From Prevotella sp. (GTDB taxonomy: Bacteria > Bacteroidota > Bacteroidia > Bacteroidales > Bacteroidaceae), in NCBI GenBank assembly GCA_020026195.1, contig JAHHQW010000001.1:45053-109052 (forward strand): a DNA stretch of 64,000 nt. Direction: 5' to 3'. The notes beneath the pieces were generated by a model that did no database searches, was not told the DNA's origin, and saw nothing but the letters and a program-made list of their open reading frames with translations. A program made the position numbers and the translations under genes. Shown here piece by piece: positions 7,727-16,629 of this stretch (position 1 is its first letter; every line of letters begins with the position of its first letter).

Positions 7727-8731
7727 TTACTTTTCAGCTGTAAGTGCTTCCATAATCTTTGCTTCGAGTTCGTCGCACAGATCTGGATTATCCTTAAGTA
7801 CAACCTTCACTGCATCACGACCCTGAGCAAGTTTTGTCTCACCGTAAGAATACCATGAACCGCTCTTCTTAATAATGTCGAAATCAACACCAAGGTCTAC
7901 AATTTCGCCTGTACGTGAGATTCCTTCGCCAAACATGATATCAAACTCTGCCTTGCGGAATGGAGGTGCAACCTTGTTCTTTACTACCTTTACGCGTGTG
8001 CGGCTGCCAATTACGTCTTCGCCATCCTTTATTGCTGCGGCACGACGAATATCAAGACGAACACTTGAATAGAACTTAAGTGCGTTACCACCTGTTGTTG
8101 TTTCAGGATTGCCGAACATTACGCCAATCTTCTCGCGCAGCTGGTTGATGAATATACATGTTGTATTTGTCTTGCTTATCGTAGAAGTAAGTTTACGCAG
8201 AGCCTGACTCATAAGACGTGCCTGCAATCCTACCTTGTTGTCGCCCATGTCACCCTCGATTTCAGACTTAGGTGTAAGAGCTGCAACAGAGTCGACAATA
8301 AGAATGTCTATTGCTGAAGAACGAATAAGTTGGTCGGCAATCTCAAGTGCCTGCTCACCGTTATCTGGCTGTGAGATAAGAAGGTTATCAACATCTACGC
8401 CGAGGTTAGCTGCATAGAAACGGTCGAAAGCATGCTCTGCATCAATGAATGCCGCAATACCGCCGTTCTTCTGCGCCTCTGCCATTGCATGGATTGCAAG
8501 TGTTGTCTTACCAGAACTTTCGGGACCATATATCTCGATTATTCTTCCACGCGGATAACCTCCTACTCCGAGTGCTGCATTAAGAGCAATACTTCCTGTA
8601 GGAATTACATCGACAGGCTCTATCTGCGCATCGCCGAGCTTCATGATGGAGCCTTTGCCGAAGTCTTTTTCTATCTTAGACATCGCTGCCTGCAATGCCT
8701 TGAGTTTATCTTCCTGTATGTCTTTTGCCAT
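7727..8731 (-). CDS. recA: Recombinase A
   Basis: DNA-dependent ATPase that forms filaments on single-stranded DNA for homologous recombination and LexA-type self-cleavage control. The 334-residue protein has Walker A GPESSGKT (69-76), the IDAEHAFD segment, Walker B LLIVDSVAAL, the L2 loop with NQLREKIGVMFGNPETTTGG, and a short acidic C-tail. No intein or truncation. It starts 23 bases after the stop of the carboxynorspermidine dehydrogenase-like gene, and no LexA-like operator was noticed upstream, so it may be read from the promoter at 10580. Confidence 0.98.
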   Translation of the reverse strand: MAKDIQEDKLKALQAAMSKIEKDFGKGSIMKLGDAQIEPVDVIPTGSIALNAALGVGGYPRGRIIEIYGPESSGKTTLAIHAMAEAQKNGGIAAFIDAEHAFDRFYAANLGVDVDNLLISQPDNGEQALEIADQLIRSSAIDILIVDSVAALTPKSEIEGDMGDNKVGLQARLMSQALRKLTSTISKTNTTCIFINQLREKIGVMFGNPETTTGGNALKFYSSVRLDIRRAAAIKDGEDVIGSRTRVKVVKNKVAPPFRKAEFDIMFGEGISRTGEIVDLGVDFDIIKKSGSWYSYGETKLAQGRDAVKVVLKDNPDLCDELEAKIMEALTAEK

Positions 8732-8754
8732 GATTCTTTTTTAAGTTTTAAATA

Positions 8755-9948
8755 TTAGAGTTCGATGTCCTCGTCGAATACTTCGTGCCATGGCAGTCCC
8801 TGCTTGTTAAGCTGTTCCATGAATGGATCGGGATCGAACTCTTCTACATTCCATACACCGGGCTTGCGCCAGATTCCCTTGAGGAACATCATTGCTCCAA
8901 TCATTGCGGGAACACCTGTAGTGTAACTTACACCCTGCATACCTGTCTCGTTGTATGCTTCCTGGTGCTTGCAGTTGTTGTAGATGTAATATGTATGTTC
9001 TTTACCATCCTTTATACCACGGATACGGCATCCGATGCTTGTCTCGCCTTCGTAGTTCTCGCCAAGGTCCTGAGGATTGGGAAGAACTGCCTTAAGGAAC
9101 TGCAAAGGAACAATCTGATGTCCTTCGTAGTTGATTGGCTCAATGCTTGCCATTCCGATGTTCTGAATTACATCAAGGTATGTAAGATACTGCTGACCGA
9201 ATGTCATCCAGAAACGTGCACGCTTAATTGTGGGGAAGTTCTTTGCAAGACTCTCAAGTTCTTCGTGATACATCAGATAACTCTCGCGCGGACCGATGTT
9301 AGGATATGTCAGAGGTTTGTGAATCTCAAGAGCTCCTGTCTGTACCCACTTGCCATTCTCGTAATAACGTCCTTTCTGAGTAATCTCACGGATGTTGATC
9401 TCAGGGTTGAAGTTGGTTGCAAATGCCTTATGATGGTTTCCTGCGTTGCAGTCTACAATATCCAGATAGTGTATTTCGTCGAAGTGATGCTTTGCTGCAT
9501 AAGCTGTGAAGATACCGCTTACACCCGGATCGAAACCACAACCTAAGATTGCAGTAAGACCGGCATCTTCGAAACTTTTCTTGTATGCCCACTGCCAGCT
9601 GTATTCAAAGTGAGCCTCATCCTTAGGCTCGTAGTTTGCTGTATCGAGGTAGTTAACACCACATGCCAGACAGGCATCCATAATGGTAAGGTCCTGATAA
9701 GGAAGAGCAAGGTTAACTACAAGCTCGGGCTTGTATTCGTTAAACAGTTTCTTGAGCTGTTCTACATCGTCGGCATCAACCTGTGCCGTCTTAATGTTAT
9801 GATTACCGATTGCCTCTACAATCTTATCGCACTTAGATTTTGTACGACTGGCAATCATTATGTCTGTAAACACATCGGCATTCTTTGCTATCTTGAATGC
9901 CGCAACAGTTGCTACGCCGCCGGCGCCAATGATTAATACTTTTCCCAT
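8755..9948 (-). CDS. Saccharopine dehydrogenase family, carboxynorspermidine/carboxyspermidine dehydrogenase
   Basis: NAD(P)H-dependent enzyme expected to condense aspartate semialdehyde with a diamine to form carboxy(nor)spermidine, the alternative route to spermidine used by Bacteroides and Vibrio. The 397-residue protein opens with the Rossmann motif GAGGVA (8-13), followed by NLALPYQD and the ILGCGFDPGVSG segment typical of the CASDH/LYS1-like subgroup. Length matches the family (about 395-415). The decarboxylase partner nspC is not in this window. It follows the uncharacterised gene at 9957 by 8 bases and precedes recA by 23 bases. Assignment to carboxynorspermidine rather than lysine metabolism rests on similarity remembered from Bacteroides. 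Confidence 0.85.
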   Translation of the reverse strand: MGKVLIIGAGGVATVAAFKIAKNADVFTDIMIASRTKSKCDKIVEAIGNHNIKTAQVDADDVEQLKKLFNEYKPELVVNLALPYQDLTIMDACLACGVNYLDTANYEPKDEAHFEYSWQWAYKKSFEDAGLTAILGCGFDPGVSGIFTAYAAKHHFDEIHYLDIVDCNAGNHHKAFATNFNPEINIREITQKGRYYENGKWVQTGALEIHKPLTYPNIGPRESYLMYHEELESLAKNFPTIKRARFWMTFGQQYLTYLDVIQNIGMASIEPINYEGHQIVPLQFLKAVLPNPQDLGENYEGETSIGCRIRGIKDGKEHTYYIYNNCKHQEAYNETGMQGVSYTTGVPAMIGAMMFLKGIWRKPGVWNVEEFDPDPFMEQLNKQGLPWHEVFDEDIEL

Positions 9949-9956
9949 ATTTGTAA

Positions 9957-10574
9957 TTACATTTTCTTCAAATCGTCATCTGTTATACCAAGTGTATGCA
10001 TTATTGAAAATCCTAATATCACCTGGTTCTTTTCCCAGTCAGATTTCTTGTGCATCGTCACTGCGGTAAATTCGATATCCTTGTTGTTATCTTTATTTTT
10101 CTTCTTATAGTCTGTAAGTCCTGTCTCGATATTCTTGTAATACTTTTCCATATCTGCAACGACTGTAATAGACTTTACAGTTTCTTCAACTCCGAACACT
10201 GCTATTGTCTCTGAAAACATCTCGCCTTTAAGCGCTTCGTTCTCTACAGGTATTGAAGTGTAAACGAACTCTCCTAAATTGTCCTTGAATGCCTTATCGT
10301 TAAGTTCTTTCTCAAAGTCTGAAGGGACATAATGGAACAGTGCCTTCTTCTTATGATCGTGAAAGAGTATGACTGCCGTCTTGTTATCACCGGGAACGAG
10401 ACCACCGTCAAGAGCTATGCAGTCTGTCCATTGTGCCAAGTCGGCTTTCTGAAACGAACGTCCGAGCTGTTTCTCGAAACCGCCTTTCAAAATTCCTGTC
10501 ACTTCCTCCAGATAATCTGTATCAACAACTATTATGTTATTCGCGTCAATATTTGTTTTATTTTCGTCTTTCAT
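9957..10574 (-). CDS. Uncharacterised soluble protein, Bacteroidota-specific
   Basis: A 205-residue acidic, lysine-rich protein with no signal peptide or membrane segment and no motif I can tie to a known activity. Features: VVDTDYLEEVTGILKGGFEKQLGR near residues 16-38, split here only by the description, and a C-terminal segment ending ITDDDLKKM. It is the first gene of a probable operon with the dehydrogenase-like gene (8-base gap) and recA. The ATG lies 5 bases after a TATCTTTG box, suggesting a transcript with almost no leader. Confidence 0.75.
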   Translation of the reverse strand: MKDENKTNIDANNIIVVDTDYLEEVTGILKGGFEKQLGRSFQKADLAQWTDCIALDGGLVPGDNKTAVILFHDHKKKALFHYVPSDFEKELNDKAFKDNLGEFVYTSIPVENEALKGEMFSETIAVFGVEETVKSITVVADMEKYYKNIETGLTDYKKKNKDNNKDIEFTAVTMHKKSDWEKNQVILGFSIMHTLGITDDDLKKM

Positions 10575-10579
10575 GTCTG

Positions 10580-10587
10580 CAAAGATA
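10580..10587 (-). promoter_or_regulatory. -7 box abutting the start of the gene at 9957-10574
   Basis: TATCTTTG on the minus strand, followed by CAGAC and then the ATG. A transcript starting 4-6 bases after the box would begin at or next to the start codon. Confidence 0.55.
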
Positions 10588-10648
10588 GTAAATTAAATTA
10601 AATATTATATTATTTTCTACTTATTTTAGGTAGATAGAATTAAATTCG

Positions 10649-10656
10649 TAACTTTG
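10649..10656 (+). promoter_or_regulatory. -7 box of the first nhaD gene
   Basis: TAACTTTG matches TAnnTTTG, 54 bases before the ATG at 10711. A T-rich stretch (TTTTAG, 10624-10629) sits at the -33 distance but is not a clean match. Confidence 0.5.
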
Positions 10657-10710
10657 CGATTTGATATATAAACAATATTTTACCTTAACCATTTTAATTA
10701 TTAAAAACAG

Positions 10711-12051
10711 ATGTCTGCGTTGACAATTTCTATCGTTGCCGTATTCGTAATCGGCTACTTCTGTATTGCCCTTGAGGGTGGTCTAAAAGTAAATAAATCG
10801 GCAATAGCATTGCTGATGTGCGTGGCATGTTGGACTCTTTATATGGCGGCACCAATGGATTTCATCCTCGAAGCTGACCCATCATACACCGGAGGCGAAG
10901 CCGGACTGATGGACAGAATCAGTGATATCCTGAAACTACACTTGGGTGAAACAGCTGAAACTCTATTCTTCCTTATGGGTGCCATGACAATCGTTGAGGT
11001 TGTTGACCGTAACGGAGGCTTTAAGTTTGTCAGGGAACGAATGAAGTCGAAAAGTAAACGAGCCTTATTGTGGAAAATTGCTTTTACAACGTTCTTCTTA
11101 TCTGCAATCCTCGATAACCTTACTACAAGTATCGTAATGATAATTGTGCTGAAGAAACTTCTTCAGAAACGTAGCGACCGACTAATTTATGCTTCTCTCG
11201 TAATTATCGCTGCTAACAGTGGTGGTGCTTTCTCTCCTATCGGTGACGTTACTACCATCATGCTGTGGATTGGCAACATGATTACTACTCAGGGCGTTAT
11301 GGCCGAAGTATTCTTCCCTGCGCTCGTGTCAATGATTATTCCTGCATTCATTCTTCAGTTTATGATAAAAGGCGAATTGGACTGCGACAGTCTTTGTGCC
11401 GACGAAGATGTTTCTGAATTTACTAAAACTCAGAGACGTATCATCTTCTTCCTCGGTGTGGGCGGTCTGATGTTCGTTCCTGTTTTCAGAACACTTACAG
11501 AACTGCCTCCTTTCATGGGTATTCTGCTTGTCCTCGGTCTGTTATGGACAGTTACAGAGCTTTTCTACCGCAGCAAAGGTACTGCATCAAACCGTGTAGG
11601 AAAGTTGCTTTCTCGTATTGACATGTCTACAATATTGTTCTTCCTCGGTATCCTCATGGCTGTTTCTTGTCTTGAGGAAATAGGAATTCTTAAGAGTCTC
11701 GGTATATGGCTTAATGACATTTCAAGCGGCAACCATTATCTTGTTACAGGTATCATCGGTGTCGTTTCAAGTATTGTTGATAACGTTCCTCTCGTTGCAG
11801 GATGTATGGGTATGTATCCTGTTGCTCCTACTGGCGACATGGCCGTTGACGGTATATTCTGGCAGCTTCTTGCTTACTGTGCCGGCGTTGGCGGTTCTAT
11901 GCTTATTATCGGTAGTGCTGCAGGTGTTGTTATCATGGGACTTGAAAAGATTTCTTTCGGATGGTATCTTAAACACATAAGCTGGATAGCTCTTGTAGGT
12001 TATCTTGCCGGTATGTTAGTTTATTGGATTCAGCGTATGATTTTCTTCTAA
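10711..12051 (+). CDS. nhaD: Sodium/proton antiporter, NhaD type (first copy)
   Basis: Inner-membrane antiporter of the ion transporter superfamily that exchanges Na+ (or Li+) for H+. The 446-residue protein has about 11-12 hydrophobic helices and the NhaD signature segments: LFFLMGAMTIVEVVD near 88-104, ILDNLTTSIVMI near 131-142, ANSGGAFSPIGDVTTIMLW near 166-184 and the C-terminal SSIVDNVPLVAG. The DN pairs in both half-repeats are the expected ion-binding residues. It is transcribed alone and ends at a strong terminator. A second copy lies at 37756-39162. Confidence 0.93.
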   Translation: MSALTISIVAVFVIGYFCIALEGGLKVNKSAIALLMCVACWTLYMAAPMDFILEADPSYTGGEAGLMDRISDILKLHLGETAETLFFLMGAMTIVEVVDRNGGFKFVRERMKSKSKRALLWKIAFTTFFLSAILDNLTTSIVMIIVLKKLLQKRSDRLIYASLVIIAANSGGAFSPIGDVTTIMLWIGNMITTQGVMAEVFFPALVSMIIPAFILQFMIKGELDCDSLCADEDVSEFTKTQRRIIFFLGVGGLMFVPVFRTLTELPPFMGILLVLGLLWTVTELFYRSKGTASNRVGKLLSRIDMSTILFFLGILMAVSCLEEIGILKSLGIWLNDISSGNHYLVTGIIGVVSSIVDNVPLVAGCMGMYPVAPTGDMAVDGIFWQLLAYCAGVGGSMLIIGSAAGVVIMGLEKISFGWYLKHISWIALVGYLAGMLVYWIQRMIFF

Positions 12052-12074
12052 AGATATATACAATCTATTTTATA

Positions 12075-12113
12075 ACGGTCCTTCTGACAATATCAGAAGG
12101 ACCGTTTATTTTT
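12075..12113 (+). terminator. Terminator of the first nhaD gene
   Basis: Perfect 13-bp stem ACGGTCCTTCTGA (12075-12087) / 12093-12105 with a five-base loop, followed by a T-rich tract. Confidence 0.9.
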
Positions 12114-12349
12114 ACACTATCATAGTACGAAGAGGATTATTAAATGACATACGATTAATTGATCATCATATTCTTAATAAATATATAAGTCTTTATTGTT
12201 AAGCTGTTATTATAATCAACTTCTATCTTGTGCACTGATAAGGAATAAAGAATAGAAAAAGACTTAGCCTATATAAAGACTAATATCATGAATTTCTTTA
12301 CATTGAGTTATTGACACAAATAAATCTTATTGTATACTCTGATAACAGA
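12114..12349. other. Short AT-rich spacer, nothing recognised
   Basis: Between the terminator of nhaD and that of the ABC ATPase gene there are about 235 AT-rich bases without a reading frame, promoter box pair or repeat that I can support. Confidence 0.5.
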
Positions 12350-12386
12350 TAAAAAATAAAGGATATCCTTATTCAAAATATCCTTT
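12350..12386 (-). terminator. Terminator of the ABC ATPase gene
   Basis: Arms AAAGGATAT (12358-12366) and ATATCCTTT (12378-12386); on the minus strand a run of Ts follows the stem. Confidence 0.7.
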
Positions 12387-12411
12387 ACTTATATTGTTCT
12401 TTATCTGTGAT

Positions 12412-13131
12412 TTACTGCATAAAATAATCTTCAAGTTCCTGTCTTGCCTTCATTTCATGATTATCAAGGTCTTTAATGATAAGTCCCTTTTCAAGAAGGG
12501 TTATTCGGGTTGATATATCAATCGTATGCATAAGGTTATGACTGCTTATAAGGATTGTACACTGTGTTTCCTCATTATATTTAACAAGCAGTTTCTTAAG
12601 AAGGTTCTGACTCGACGGATCCAAGAAATTGAAAGGTTCATCGAGGATTATTATTTCCGGACGTGCAATCATTGCCGCAATTATACCTACCTTCTGTTTG
12701 TTTCCAGCAGAAAGACTTCGTATAAGTTTGTTGTGTCCCATAATCTCTCCATTCATAAAACCTTCAAACTCTTTAAGACGTTCGTCTATATCTTCTTTAG
12801 ACAGACCATTAAGTTTGCCTGTGAAATACAGGAATTCTTCAGGTGTAAGGAAGTCGATTAGAAATCCGCTGTCTATAAAAGAGCCTGTATGATGTTTCCA
12901 TTCCTCACTGACAGCAGGATTAATATTGGCAGAACCTTCTGCATCGAAAGTATAGTTTACAGTTCCCTCATCAGCCTTTATAAGGTCGAGAAGCAGTCTG
13001 AACAATGTTGTCTTACCTGCACCATTGTTTCCAACGAGTCCTAAAATTTCACCCTTATCAATACTTAAGTTATCAACAGAAAGTACTGTAGTTCCGGAAT
13101 ATATTTTCTTAAGATTATTTATTGCTATCAT
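12412..13131 (-). CDS. ABC transporter ATP-binding protein without adjacent permease
   Basis: A 239-residue ABC ATPase: Walker A GNNGAGKT (34-41), signature loop SLSAGNKQK (a variant of LSGGQ, common in CcmA/NatA-like exporters), Walker B IIILDEPFNFLD and the switch histidine in LISSHNL. The group is usually the ATPase half of exporters such as NatA, GldA or multidrug pumps, with a permease next door. Here the flanks are secA (with its own terminator between) and a spacer, so no partner is in reach; it is an orphan in this window. Location is expected at the cytoplasmic face of the inner membrane. Confidence 0.88.
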   Translation of the reverse strand: MIAINNLKKIYSGTTVLSVDNLSIDKGEILGLVGNNGAGKTTLFRLLLDLIKADEGTVNYTFDAEGSANINPAVSEEWKHHTGSFIDSGFLIDFLTPEEFLYFTGKLNGLSKEDIDERLKEFEGFMNGEIMGHNKLIRSLSAGNKQKVGIIAAMIARPEIIILDEPFNFLDPSSQNLLKKLLVKYNEETQCTILISSHNLMHTIDISTRITLLEKGLIIKDLDNHEMKARQELEDYFMQ

Positions 13132-13142
13132 AATATCAGAGA

Positions 13143-13198
13143 TAAAAAATGGTGGAAACCATAAGCCAATAAATTTCAGGCTTAATAGATTCCACCAT
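13143..13198 (-). terminator. Terminator of secA
   Basis: Outer arms ATGGTGGAA (13149-13157) and TTCCACCAT (13190-13198), inner arms TAAGCC and GGCTTA; on the minus strand a T6 tract follows. It separates secA from the ABC ATPase gene. Confidence 0.85.
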
Positions 13199-13209
13199 CA
13201 AATTAATCA

Positions 13210-16200
13210 TTATAAGTTCTTGCCACAGCAATTCTTAAACTTCTTTCCACTACCACAAGGACAAGGATCGTTACGGTTAGGCATCTTATCCTTTATAATA
13301 GGAGTATGAGACTGAACATTCTCACGAGTATCCTGGTTAGCAGCAGCCTGCTGATTTTTATCAGTAAGGTCTTCTTTCTGCTCAACATACTGTTGTCTTC
13401 TCTGTGTCTGTTCAGGTGCCTCACGAACTTCTTCCTGCTGTACCTCAGGTATACGGCAGCGCATCAGGATGCTGACGATACGATCGTTCATAGAATTAAT
13501 CATCTGATCCCATATCTTAACACTCTCAAGTTTGAAGATAAGCAGCGGGTCTTTCTGTTCGTATGAAGCATTCTGTACACTGTGCTTAAGATCATCAAGT
13601 TCACGAAGATTCTCTTTCCATGAATCATCAATGATATGGAGCATGATTGTCTTTTCGAACTGTTCTACAATACTACCAGCCTCTGTCTCGTAAGCTTCCT
13701 TAAGATTACACGGGATATTATAGAACTTCTTGCCATCTGTAAATGGAATCACAATTCTCTCATATATACTGCCCTGCTCTTCATATACTCTCTGAATTAC
13801 AGGCCATGCTAATGTCTGAACACGTTCCATCTTACGCTTGAAGTTATCCATTGCGATATCGAATACCTTCTCTTCAAGATCTCCACGAGATGTATTTGTG
13901 AATTCTTCTTCTGAGAACGGACACTCCATGGCAAAGACCTTTATGAATGCTTCCTTACATCCCTGATAGTCATTGTTTTCTATTACATTTGTAATACGAT
14001 CCCAGATGACATTAGTAATATCCATACCGATACGTTCACCAATAAGTGCGTGATGGCGCTTCTCGTAAATAACAGTACGCTGCTTGTTCATAACGTCATC
14101 GTACTCGAGCAGACGCTTACGTATACCAAAGTTATTTTCTTCGACCTTCTTCTGTGCACGTTCTACACTGCTTGTAATCATTGAACTCTCAAGACGTTCG
14201 CCTTCTTTAAATCCAAGACGGTCCATAACGCGTGCTATCTTCTCGCTTGCGAACAGACGCATAAGTTTATCTTCGAGAGAAACATAGAATACAGAAGAAC
14301 CCGGGTCACCCTGACGTCCTGCACGACCACGGAGCTGACGGTCTACTCGACGGCTCTCATGACGTTCTGTACCAATGATTGCAAGTCCACCTGCAGCCTT
14401 AACTTCTGGTGAAAGCTTAATATCAGTACCACGACCTGCCATGTTGGTTGCAATAGTTACAGTCTTGCTGAGACCAGCCTTTGCGACAATTTCAGCTTCC
14501 TTCTGATGTAACTTAGCATTAAGCACATTGTGTGGAATGTGGTTGAAATCAAGCATACGTGAGAGAAGTTCTGAAATCTCAACTGATGTAGTACCAACAA
14601 GTACCGGACGACCAGCTGCGATAAGTTCTTTCACTTCTTCAATTACAGCGATATATTTCTCTTTCTGTGTCTTATAAACACGATCGTCCATATCTTTACG
14701 GAGAATAGGACGGTTTGTAGGAATTTCTACAACATCAAGTTTATAAATATCCCAGAACTCTCCTGCCTCTGTACTTGCTGTACCAGTCATACCAGCCAGT
14801 TTGTGATACATACGGAAGTAGTTCTGAAGTGTAATTGTTGCGAATGTCTGTGTTGCAGCCTCAACTTTAACGTGTTCCTTAGCCTCAACAGCCTGGTGAA
14901 GACCATCACTCCAACGACGGCCTTCCATTATACGACCTGTCTGTTCATCGACAATCTTTACTTCGCCATCAATAACGACATATTCATCATCCTTATTGAA
15001 CATTGTATATGCCTTAAGCAACTGCTGCAGTGTGTGAACACGTTCGCTCTGAAGAGCATAGTGAGAAAGGAGCTGATCCTTTTTATCAAGACGTTCTTCA
15101 TCGCTAAGATTCTTTTCAGCCTCAAGTGCTGAAAGCTGTGCAGTAATATCGGGAAGTACGAAAAGGTCTTTATCTTTTACCTGACCTGCAAGCCAGTCTG
15201 TACCTTTATCAGTAAGATCTACCGAGTTAATCTTCTCGTCAACTACGAAATACAGAGGAGCAACGCATTCAGGCATCTTACGGTTATTGTTCTCCATATA
15301 AACTTCCTCAGTAGCAAGCATACCTGCCTTTATACCTTCTTCTGAAAGGTATTTGATAAGGGGTTTATTTTTAGGAAGTGCCTTATGTGAACGATAGAGT
15401 GAAAGGAAGCCTTCTTCAAGCATCTTCTTATCATTCTTCTGGTTACCTTCTGTAATAAGTTTCTTAGCTTCAGCAAGATACTGTGTTGCAAGTTTACGCT
15501 GTGTTTCTACAAGACGTTCTACCAGTGGCTGATATTCCTCAAACATCTGGTCTTCTCCCTTTTCAACGGGACCAGATATAATAAGAGGTGTACGGGCATC
15601 ATCAATAAGCACTGAGTCGACCTCATCGACAATAGCATAGTTATGCTTGCGCTGAACTAAGTCATTGGGCGATGTAGCCATGTTATCACGAAGATAGTCG
15701 AAACCAAACTCATTGTTAGTACCGAATGTGATATCTGCCATATATGCCTTACGACGTTCTGGCGAATTTGGACGATGCTTATCGATACAATCTACAGAAA
15801 GACCATTAAATTCGTAAAGCGGTCCCATCCATTCAGAGTCTCGTTTTGCAAGGTAATCATTGACAGTTACGACGTGAACGCCATTACCAGTAAGCGCATT
15901 AAGGAATACCGGAAGAGTAGCTACAAGAGTTTTACCTTCACCAGTTGCCATTTCGGCAATCTTTCCCTGATGCAGAACGACACCACCGAATAACTGTACA
16001 TCGTAATGTACCATATCCCATTTGAGGTCGTTACCACCGGCAATCCAATGATTTGAATATATAGCCTTGTCGCCTTCTATTTTTACGAAATCTTTTGTAA
16101 CTGCGAGCTGACGGTCAAAGTCGTTTGCTGTTACAACAACAGTTTCGTTTTCTGCAAATCTACGTGCTGTATCTTTTACGATACTGAATGCAACAGGAAG

Positions 16201-16518
16201 TACATCGTTAAGTGCTTTTTCATAAATTTCGAGAACCTCTTTCTCTAATTTATCAATCTGATTAAAAATACCCTCACGCTTGTCAATAGGTGTTTGTTTA
16301 ATCGAAGCCTTAAGTTCTGCAATCTTTTTCTTTTCTTCATTTGCAGAATCCTGTACGTACTTCTTGATTTCGTTTGTACGTGCTCTCAGACCATCATTGT
16401 CAAGAGCCTTAATTTCATCATACGCATCCTTAACCTTATTTACAAATGGCTGGATGAGTTTCATATCCCTGCTCGACTTATCTCCGAACAATGATTTTAA
16501 AAAATGGGTGAAATTCAT
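13210..16518 (-). CDS. secA: Preprotein translocase ATPase SecA
   Basis: Motor protein that pushes preproteins through SecYEG. The 1102-residue protein is longer than E. coli SecA (901), as is usual in Bacteroidota, through an N-terminal helical insert (about 40-100) and an insert between the motor motifs (about 340-450). Walker A ATGEGKT is at about 191-197, DEVDSVLIDDARTPL near 300, the second nucleotide-binding fold carries VTIATNMAGRGTDIKL and GRAGRQGDPG. The tail keeps the zinc-binding CPCGSGKKFKNCC that contacts SecB or ribosomes. A TATTTTTG box lies at 16570-16577. Confidence 0.98.
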   Translation of the reverse strand: MNFTHFLKSLFGDKSSRDMKLIQPFVNKVKDAYDEIKALDNDGLRARTNEIKKYVQDSANEEKKKIAELKASIKQTPIDKREGIFNQIDKLEKEVLEIYEKALNDVLPVAFSIVKDTARRFAENETVVVTANDFDRQLAVTKDFVKIEGDKAIYSNHWIAGGNDLKWDMVHYDVQLFGGVVLHQGKIAEMATGEGKTLVATLPVFLNALTGNGVHVVTVNDYLAKRDSEWMGPLYEFNGLSVDCIDKHRPNSPERRKAYMADITFGTNNEFGFDYLRDNMATSPNDLVQRKHNYAIVDEVDSVLIDDARTPLIISGPVEKGEDQMFEEYQPLVERLVETQRKLATQYLAEAKKLITEGNQKNDKKMLEEGFLSLYRSHKALPKNKPLIKYLSEEGIKAGMLATEEVYMENNNRKMPECVAPLYFVVDEKINSVDLTDKGTDWLAGQVKDKDLFVLPDITAQLSALEAEKNLSDEERLDKKDQLLSHYALQSERVHTLQQLLKAYTMFNKDDEYVVIDGEVKIVDEQTGRIMEGRRWSDGLHQAVEAKEHVKVEAATQTFATITLQNYFRMYHKLAGMTGTASTEAGEFWDIYKLDVVEIPTNRPILRKDMDDRVYKTQKEKYIAVIEEVKELIAAGRPVLVGTTSVEISELLSRMLDFNHIPHNVLNAKLHQKEAEIVAKAGLSKTVTIATNMAGRGTDIKLSPEVKAAGGLAIIGTERHESRRVDRQLRGRAGRQGDPGSSVFYVSLEDKLMRLFASEKIARVMDRLGFKEGERLESSMITSSVERAQKKVEENNFGIRKRLLEYDDVMNKQRTVIYEKRHHALIGERIGMDITNVIWDRITNVIENNDYQGCKEAFIKVFAMECPFSEEEFTNTSRGDLEEKVFDIAMDNFKRKMERVQTLAWPVIQRVYEEQGSIYERIVIPFTDGKKFYNIPCNLKEAYETEAGSIVEQFEKTIMLHIIDDSWKENLRELDDLKHSVQNASYEQKDPLLIFKLESVKIWDQMINSMNDRIVSILMRCRIPEVQQEEVREAPEQTQRRQQYVEQKEDLTDKNQQAAANQDTRENVQSHTPIIKDKMPNRNDPCPCGSGKKFKNCCGKNL

Positions 16519-16569
16519 ATCTATATTTTTTTCTTTCTTATTTCGTTGTAAGCTATATTATTGCAGCTG

Positions 16570-16577
16570 CAAAAATA
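16570..16577 (-). promoter_or_regulatory. -7 box of secA
   Basis: TATTTTTG on the minus strand, 51 bases upstream of the secA start codon; no clean -33 element. Confidence 0.5.
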
Positions 16578-16629
16578 ACACTTTTTTTAATATTTACTAT
16601 ATAAAATACATATTTGCTATGTTTTCGTA

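Noticed and set aside
8785..9546. Plus-strand frame of 253 codons
   Set aside because: Antisense to the dehydrogenase gene; Cys- and Val-rich as expected of a shadow frame.
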